A stretch of 64,000 nucleotides of DNA from Anisus vortex (lineage: Eukaryota; Mollusca; Gastropoda; Planorbidae): positions 34,307,115-34,371,114 of the forward strand of contig OX421507.1 of NCBI GenBank assembly GCA_949126835.1, given 5' to 3'. Shown one piece after another: positions 58,826-64,000 of the stretch. The notes under the pieces are model-generated. The model had not been told where the DNA came from. It ran no database searches and saw only the letters and a program-made list of their open reading frames with translations. The number at the start of each line of letters is the position of its first letter. Within the stretch, counting starts at the first letter, position 1. Position numbers and translations under genes: made by a program.

Positions 58826-61800
58826 CAGGTCGGCGCTACCGCTGAGTAGGTCGGCGCTACCGCTGAGTAGGTCGGCGCTACCGCTGGGTAGGTCGGCGCT
58901 ACCGCTGGGTAGGCCGGCGCTACCTCTGAGTACGTCGGCGCTACCTTTTAGTAGGTCAGCGCTACCTTTGAGTAGGTCTGCGCCACCGCTAAGTAGGTCG
59001 CCGCTACCGCTGGGTAGGTCGGCGCTACCGCTGGGTAGGTCGGCGCTACCCCTGAGTAGGTCGGCGCTACCGCTGGGTAGGTCGGCGCTACAGTTGAGTA
59101 CGTCGGCGCTACCTTTTAGTAGGTCGGCGCTACCTTTAAGTAGGTCGGCGCCACCGCTAAATAGGTCGGGGCTACCGCTGGGTAGGTCGGCGCTACCGCT
59201 GGGTAGGTCGGCGCTACCGCTGAGTAGGTCGGCGCTACCGCTGAGTACGTCGGCGCTACCTTTTAGTAGGTCGGCGCTACCTTTGAGTAGGTCGGCGCTA
59301 CCGACGGGTAGGTCGGCGCTACAGTTGAGTACGTCGGCGCTACCTTTTAGAAGGTCGGCGCTACCTTTAAGTAGGTCGGCGCCACCGCTAAATAGGTCGG
59401 GGCTACCGCTGGGTAGGTCGGCGCTACCGCTGGGTAGGTCGGCGCTACCGCTGAGTAGGTCGGCGCTACCGCTGAGTACGTCGGCGCTACCTTTTAGAAG
59501 GTCGGCGCTACCTTTTAGTAGGTCTGCGCCACCGCTAAGTAGTTCGGCGCTACCGCTGAGTAGGTCGGCGCTACCGCTGGGTAAGTTGGCACTACCGTTT
59601 AGTAGGTCGGCGCTACCTCTGAGAACGTCGGCGCTACATTTGAGTAGGTCGGCGCTACCTTTGTGTAGGTCGGCGCAACCGCTAAGTACGTCGGAGCTAC
59701 CGCTGAGTAGGTCGGCGCCACTGCTATATAGGTCGGCGCTACCGCTGAGTAGGTCGGCGCTACCGCTGTGTAGGTCGGCGCTACCGCTGAGTAGGTCGGC
59801 ACTACAGTTGAGTACGTCGGCGCTACCTTTTAGTTGGTCGGCGCTACCTTTTAGTAGGTCGGCGCCACTGCTATATAGGTCGGCGCTATCGCTGGGTAGG
59901 TCGGCGCTACCGCTGAGTAGGTCGGCGCTACCGCTGGGTAGGTCGGCGCTACCGCTGGGTAGGTCGGCGCTACCGCTGGGTAGGTCGGCGCTACCGCTGG
60001 GTAGGTCGGCGCTCCCGCTGAATAGGTCGGCGCTACAGTTGAGTACGTCGGCGCTACCTTTTAGTAGGTCGGCGCTTCCTTTACGTAGGTCGGCGCCACC
60101 GCTAAGTAGGTCAGGGCTACCGCTGTGTAGGTCGGCGCTACCGCTGGGTAGGTCGGCGCTACCGCTGAGTAGGTCGGCGCTACCGCTGAGTACGTCGGCG
60201 CTACCTTTTAGTAGGTCGGCGCTACCTTTGAGTAGGTCGGCGCTACCGCCAGGTAGGTCGGCGCTACCGCTGGGTAGGTCGGCGCTACCGCTGGGTAGGT
60301 CGGCGCTACCGCTGAGTAGGTCGGCGCTACCGCTGAGTAGGTCGGCGCTACAGTTGAGTACGTCGGCGCTACCTTTTAGTAGGTCGGCGCTACCGCTGTG
60401 TAGGTCGGCGCTACCGCTGAGTAGGTCGGCGCTACAGTTGAGTACGTCGGCGCTACCTTTTAGTAGGTCGGCGCTACCTTTTAGTAGGTCGGTGCCACCT
60501 TTGAGTAGGTCGGCGCCACCGCTAAGTAGGTCGGCGCTACCGCTGGGTAGGTCGGCGCTACCGCTGGGTAGGTCGGCGCTACCGCTGAGTAGGTCGGCGC
60601 TACCGCTGAGTAGGTCGGCGCTACCGCTGGGTTGGTCGGCGCTACCGCCGGGTAGGTCGGCGCTACCTCTGAGTACGTCGGCGCTACCTTTCAGTAGGTC
60701 GGCGCTACCGCTGAGTAGGTCGGCGCTACCGCTGGGTAAGTCGGCGCTACCGTTTTGTAGGTCGGCGCTACCTTTGAGTAGGTCTGCGCCACCGCTAAGT
60801 AGGTCGCCGCTACCGCTGGGTAGGTCGGCGCTACCGCTGGATAGGTCGGCGCTACCGCTGGGTAGGTCGGCGCTACCGCTGAGTAGGTCGGCGCTACCGC
60901 TGGGTAGGTCGGCGCTACCTCTGAGTAAGTCGGCGCTACCTTTTAGTTGGTCGGCGCTACCTTTGAGTAGGTCGGCGCCACTGCTATATAGGTCGGCGCT
61001 ACCGCTGAGTAGGTCGGCGCTACCGCTGAGTAGGTCGGCGCTACCGCTGGGTAGGTCGGCGCTACCGCTAAGTAGGTCGGCGCTACCGCTGGGTAGGTCG
61101 GCGCTACCGCTGGGTAGGTCGGTGCTACCGCTGAGTAGGTCGGCGCTACCTTTTAGTAGGTCGGCGCTACCTTTGAGTAGGTCGGCGCTACCGCCGAGTA
61201 GGTCGGCGCTACAGTTGAATACGTCGGCGCTACCTTTTGGTAGGTCGGCGCTACCTTTTAGTAGGTCGGCGCTACCTTTTAGTAGGTCGGTGCCACCTTT
61301 GAATAGGTCGTCGCCACCGCTAAGTAGGTCGGTGCTACCGCTGGGCAGGTCGGCGCTACCGCTGAGTAGGTCGGCGCTACCGCTGAGTAGGTCGGCGCTA
61401 CCGCTGGGTAGGTCGGCGCTACCGCTGGGTAGGCCGGCGCTACCTCTGAGTACGTCGGCGCTACTGTTTAGTAGGTCAGCGCTACCTTTGAGTAGGTCTG
61501 CGACACCGCTAAGTAGGTCGCCGCTACCGCTGGGTAGGTCGGCGCTACCGCTGGGTAGGTCGGCGCTACCCCTGAGTAGGTCGGCGCTACCTCTGAGAAC
61601 GTCGGCGCTACATTTGAGTAGGTCGGCGCTACCTTTGAGTAGGTCGGCGCAACCGCTAAGTACGCCGGAGCTACCGCTGAGTAGGTCGGCGCCACTGCTA
61701 TATAGGTCGGCGCTACCGCTGAGTAGGTCGGCGCTACCGCTGTGTAGGTCGGCGCTACCGCTGAGTAGGTCGGCACTACAGTTGAGTACGTCGGCGCTAC

Positions 61801-62952
61801 CTTTTAGTAGGTCGGCGCTACCTTTTAGTAGGTCGGCGCTACCATTTAGTAGGTCGGCGCCACCTTTGAGTAGGTCGGCGCTTCCGCTGGGTAGGTTGGC
61901 GCTACCTCTAAGTACGTCGGCGCTACCTTTCAGTAGGTCGGCGCTACCGCTGAGTAGGTCGGCGCTAACGCTGGGTAAGTCGGCGCTACGGTTTAGTAGG
62001 TCGGCGCTACCTTTGAGTAAGTCTGCGCCACCGCAAAGTAGGTCGCCGCTACCGCTGGGTAGGTCGGCGCTACCGCTGGATAAGTCGGCGCTACCGCTGG
62101 GTAGGTCGGCGCTACCGCTGAGTAGGTCGGCGCTACCGCTGGGTAGGTCGGCGCTACCTCTGAGTACGTCGGCGCTACCTTTTAGTTGGTCGGCGCTACC
62201 TTTGAGTAGGTCGGCGCCACTGCTATATAGGTCGGCGCTATCGCTGGGTAGGTCGGCGCTACCGCTGAGTAGGTCGGCGCTACCGCTGAGTAGGTCGGCG
62301 CTACCGCTGGGTAGGTCGGCGCTACCGCTGGGTAGGTCGGCGCTACCGCTGGGTAGGTCGGCGCTACCCCTGAGTAGGTCGGCGCTACCGCTGGGTAGGT
62401 CGGCGCTACAGTTGAGTACGTCGGCGCTACCTTTTAGTAGGTCGGCGCTACCTTTAAGTAGGTCGGCGCCACCGCTAAATAGGTCGGGGCTACCGCTGGG
62501 TAGGTCGGCGCTACCGCTGGGTAGGTCGGCGCTACCGCTGAGTAGGTCGGCGCTACCGCTGAGTACGTCGGCGCTGCCTTTTAGAAGGTCTGCGCTACCT
62601 TTTAGTAGGTCTGCGCCACCGCTAAGTAGTTCGGCGCTACCGCTGAGTAGGCCGGCGCTACCGCTGGGTAAGTCGGCACTACCGTTTAGTAGGTCGGCGC
62701 TACCGCTGGATAGGTCGGCGCTACCACTGGGTAGGTCGGCGCTACCGCTGAGTAGGTCGGCGCTACCTCTGAGAACGTCGGCGCTACATTTGAGTAGGTC
62801 GGCGCTACCTTTGAGTAGGTCGGCGCAACCGCTAGGTACGTCGGAGCTACCGCTGAGTAGGTTGGCGCCACTGCTATATAGGTAGGCCCTACCGCTGAGT
62901 AGGTCGGCGCTACCGCTGTGTAGGTCGGCGCTACCGCTGAGTAGGTCGGCAC
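56801..62952 (+). repeat. Super-repeat unit U6, 6,152 bp
   Basis: 293 monomers minus 1 bp. It begins as the third 2,309-bp copy, then continues from 58826 with the sequence seen in U1 after 25.56 kb. The monomer pairs at about 59673, 61647 and 62822 correspond to 26391, 28449 and 29624. It ends in GTAGGCCCTACC, where U1 to U3 have GTAGGCCATACC. The next unit starts at 62953 and leaves the window. Confidence 0.75.
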
Positions 62953-64000
62953 TACAGTTGAGTACGTCGGCGCTACCTTTTAGTAGGTCGGCGCTACCTT
63001 TTAGTAGGTCGGCGCTACCATTTAGTAGGTCGGCGCCACCTTTGAGTAGGTCGGCGCCACCGCTAAGTAGGTCGGCGCTACCGCTGGGTAGGTCGGCGCT
63101 ACCTCTGAGTACGTCGGCGCTACCTTTCAGTAGGTCGGCGCTATCGCTGGGTAGGTCGGCGCTACCGCTGAGTAGGTCGGCGCTACCGCTGAGTAGGTCG
63201 GCGCTACCGCTGGGTAGGTCGGCGCTACCGCTGGGTAGGTCGGCGCTACCGCTGGGTAGGTCGGCGCTATCGCTGGGTAGGTCGGCGCTCCCGCTGAATA
63301 GGTCGGCGCTACTGTTGAGTACGTCGGCGCTACCTTTTAGTAGGTCGGCGCTACCTTTAAGTAGGTCGGCGCCACCGCTAAGTAGGTCGGGGCTACCGCT
63401 GTGTAGGTCGGCGCTACCGCTGGGTAGGTCGGCGCTACCGCTGAGTAGGTCGGCGCTACCGCTGAGTACGTCGGCGCTACCTTTTAGTAGGTCGGCGCTA
63501 CCTTTGAGTAGGTCGGCGCTACCGCCAGGTAGGTCGGCGCTACCGCTGGGTAGGTCGGCGCTACCGCTGGGTAGGTCGGCGCTACCGCTGAGTAGGTCGG
63601 CGCTACCGCTGAGTAGGTCGGCGCTACAGTTGAGTACGTCGGCGCTACCTTTTAGTAGGTCGGCGCTACCGCTGTGTAGGTCGGCGCTACCGCTGAGTAG
63701 GTCGGCGCTACAGTTGAGTACGTCGGCGCTACCTTTTAGTAGGTCGGCGCTACCTTTTAGTAGGTCGGCGCTACCTTTTAGTAGGTCGGTGCCACCTTTG
63801 AGTAGGTCATCGCCACCGCTAAGTAGGTCGGCGCTACCGCTTGGTAGGTCGGCGCTACCGCTGGGTAGGTCGGCGCTACCGCTGAGTAGGTCGGCGCTAC
63901 CGCTGAGTAGGTCGGCGCTACCGCTGGGTTGGTCGGCGCTACCGCTGGGTAGGTCGGCGCTACCTCTGAGTACGTCGGCGCTACCTTTCAGTAGGTCGGC

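Larger units (their letters stand above)
17457..64000 (+). repeat. 21-bp satellite array, right block
   Basis: About 2,216 monomers without interruption, all in the same direction, reaching the window edge. Within it the order of variant monomers repeats at several scales, entered separately below. Register-breaking indels are very rare: a 2-bp loss at about 22199 and a 1-bp loss at about 25368, the latter also present at 54011, 56320 and 58629 through duplication. The heptad frame therefore stays open over long stretches, and the minus strand is open for 18.7 kb (25352-44014). I regard this as a result of the 21-bp period. No non-satellite sequence longer than a monomer is seen. Confidence 0.97.
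50521..64000 (+). repeat. Long-range duplicated block, right copy
   Basis: Partner of 21460-30800. After removal of two extra 2,309-bp units the order of monomer variants follows the left block, with offset about 33.2-33.28 kb from 58.6 kb to the end of unit U6 (62952). The beginning of the next unit (62953-64000) resembles the starts of U2 and U3. The block runs off the window edge. Confidence 0.78.

Noticed and set aside
52183..62952. Short minus frames of APTYSAV heptads
   Set aside because: This is the third open phase of the same monomer, closed wherever a TTTTA-type monomer puts TAA in frame. It is useful only as a landmark for higher-order units.
1..64000. CRISPR array
   Set aside because: Repeats are contiguous without unique spacers, there are no cas genes, and the retrotransposons are eukaryotic.

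Overview
The window is almost entirely one tandem-repeat field. A 21-bp, GC-rich monomer (GTAGGTCGGCG followed by CTACCGCTGR, with many variants) runs in one orientation from the first base to the last. It is interrupted only by two closely related Ty1/copia-type LTR retrotransposons. About 54.9 kb (roughly 2,600 monomers) is satellite and about 9.1 kb is retrotransposon. The array enters and leaves through both window edges. I see no host gene, tRNA, rRNA or CRISPR array.

Organism. This is a eukaryote. The retrotransposons carry a full copia-order Gag-protease-integrase-RT-RNase H polyprotein. Their primer-binding site is complementary to the anticodon stem-loop of initiator tRNA-Met, as in Drosophila copia; from memory, its last bases fit an animal tRNA-iMet better than a plant one. 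An animal host is the best inference, and the species cannot be named from this window.

Layout. 1-3615: satellite. 3616-8149: copia copy 1, with the polyprotein broken by two frameshifts. 8150-12920: satellite. 12921-17456: copia copy 2, with an intact 1,287-residue polyprotein. 17457-64000: satellite organised in nested higher-order repeats. These include two copies of 1,890 bp (18.15-21.95 kb), about 2.2 copies of 2,142 bp (37.4-42.2 kb), three near-identical copies of 2,309 bp (51.88-58.83 kb) and super-units of 6.1-8.3 kb from 23.1 kb onward. A long-range duplication (offset about 29.06 kb) links 21.46-30.8 kb with 50.52-64.0 kb.

History. The two copia copies share the same satellite flanks and the same damaged 5' LTR junction. 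They are therefore one insertion that was later copied by a duplication of at least 5.3 kb (offset 9,305 bp). A retrotransposon-free version of the same satellite stretch survives at about 18.08-18.35 kb. It shows the probable target (CTGGG) and implies a 30-bp deletion between AGTA microhomologies that removed the 5' target duplication and the first 7 bp of the 5' LTR.

Long open frames. Because 21 is a multiple of three, the satellite yields very long open frames, up to 6,220 codons on the minus strand. I do not treat these as genes. The near absence of indels that break the 21-bp register is still notable. Internal repeat boundaries were located by eye, and within a satellite they are uncertain by one or more monomers.
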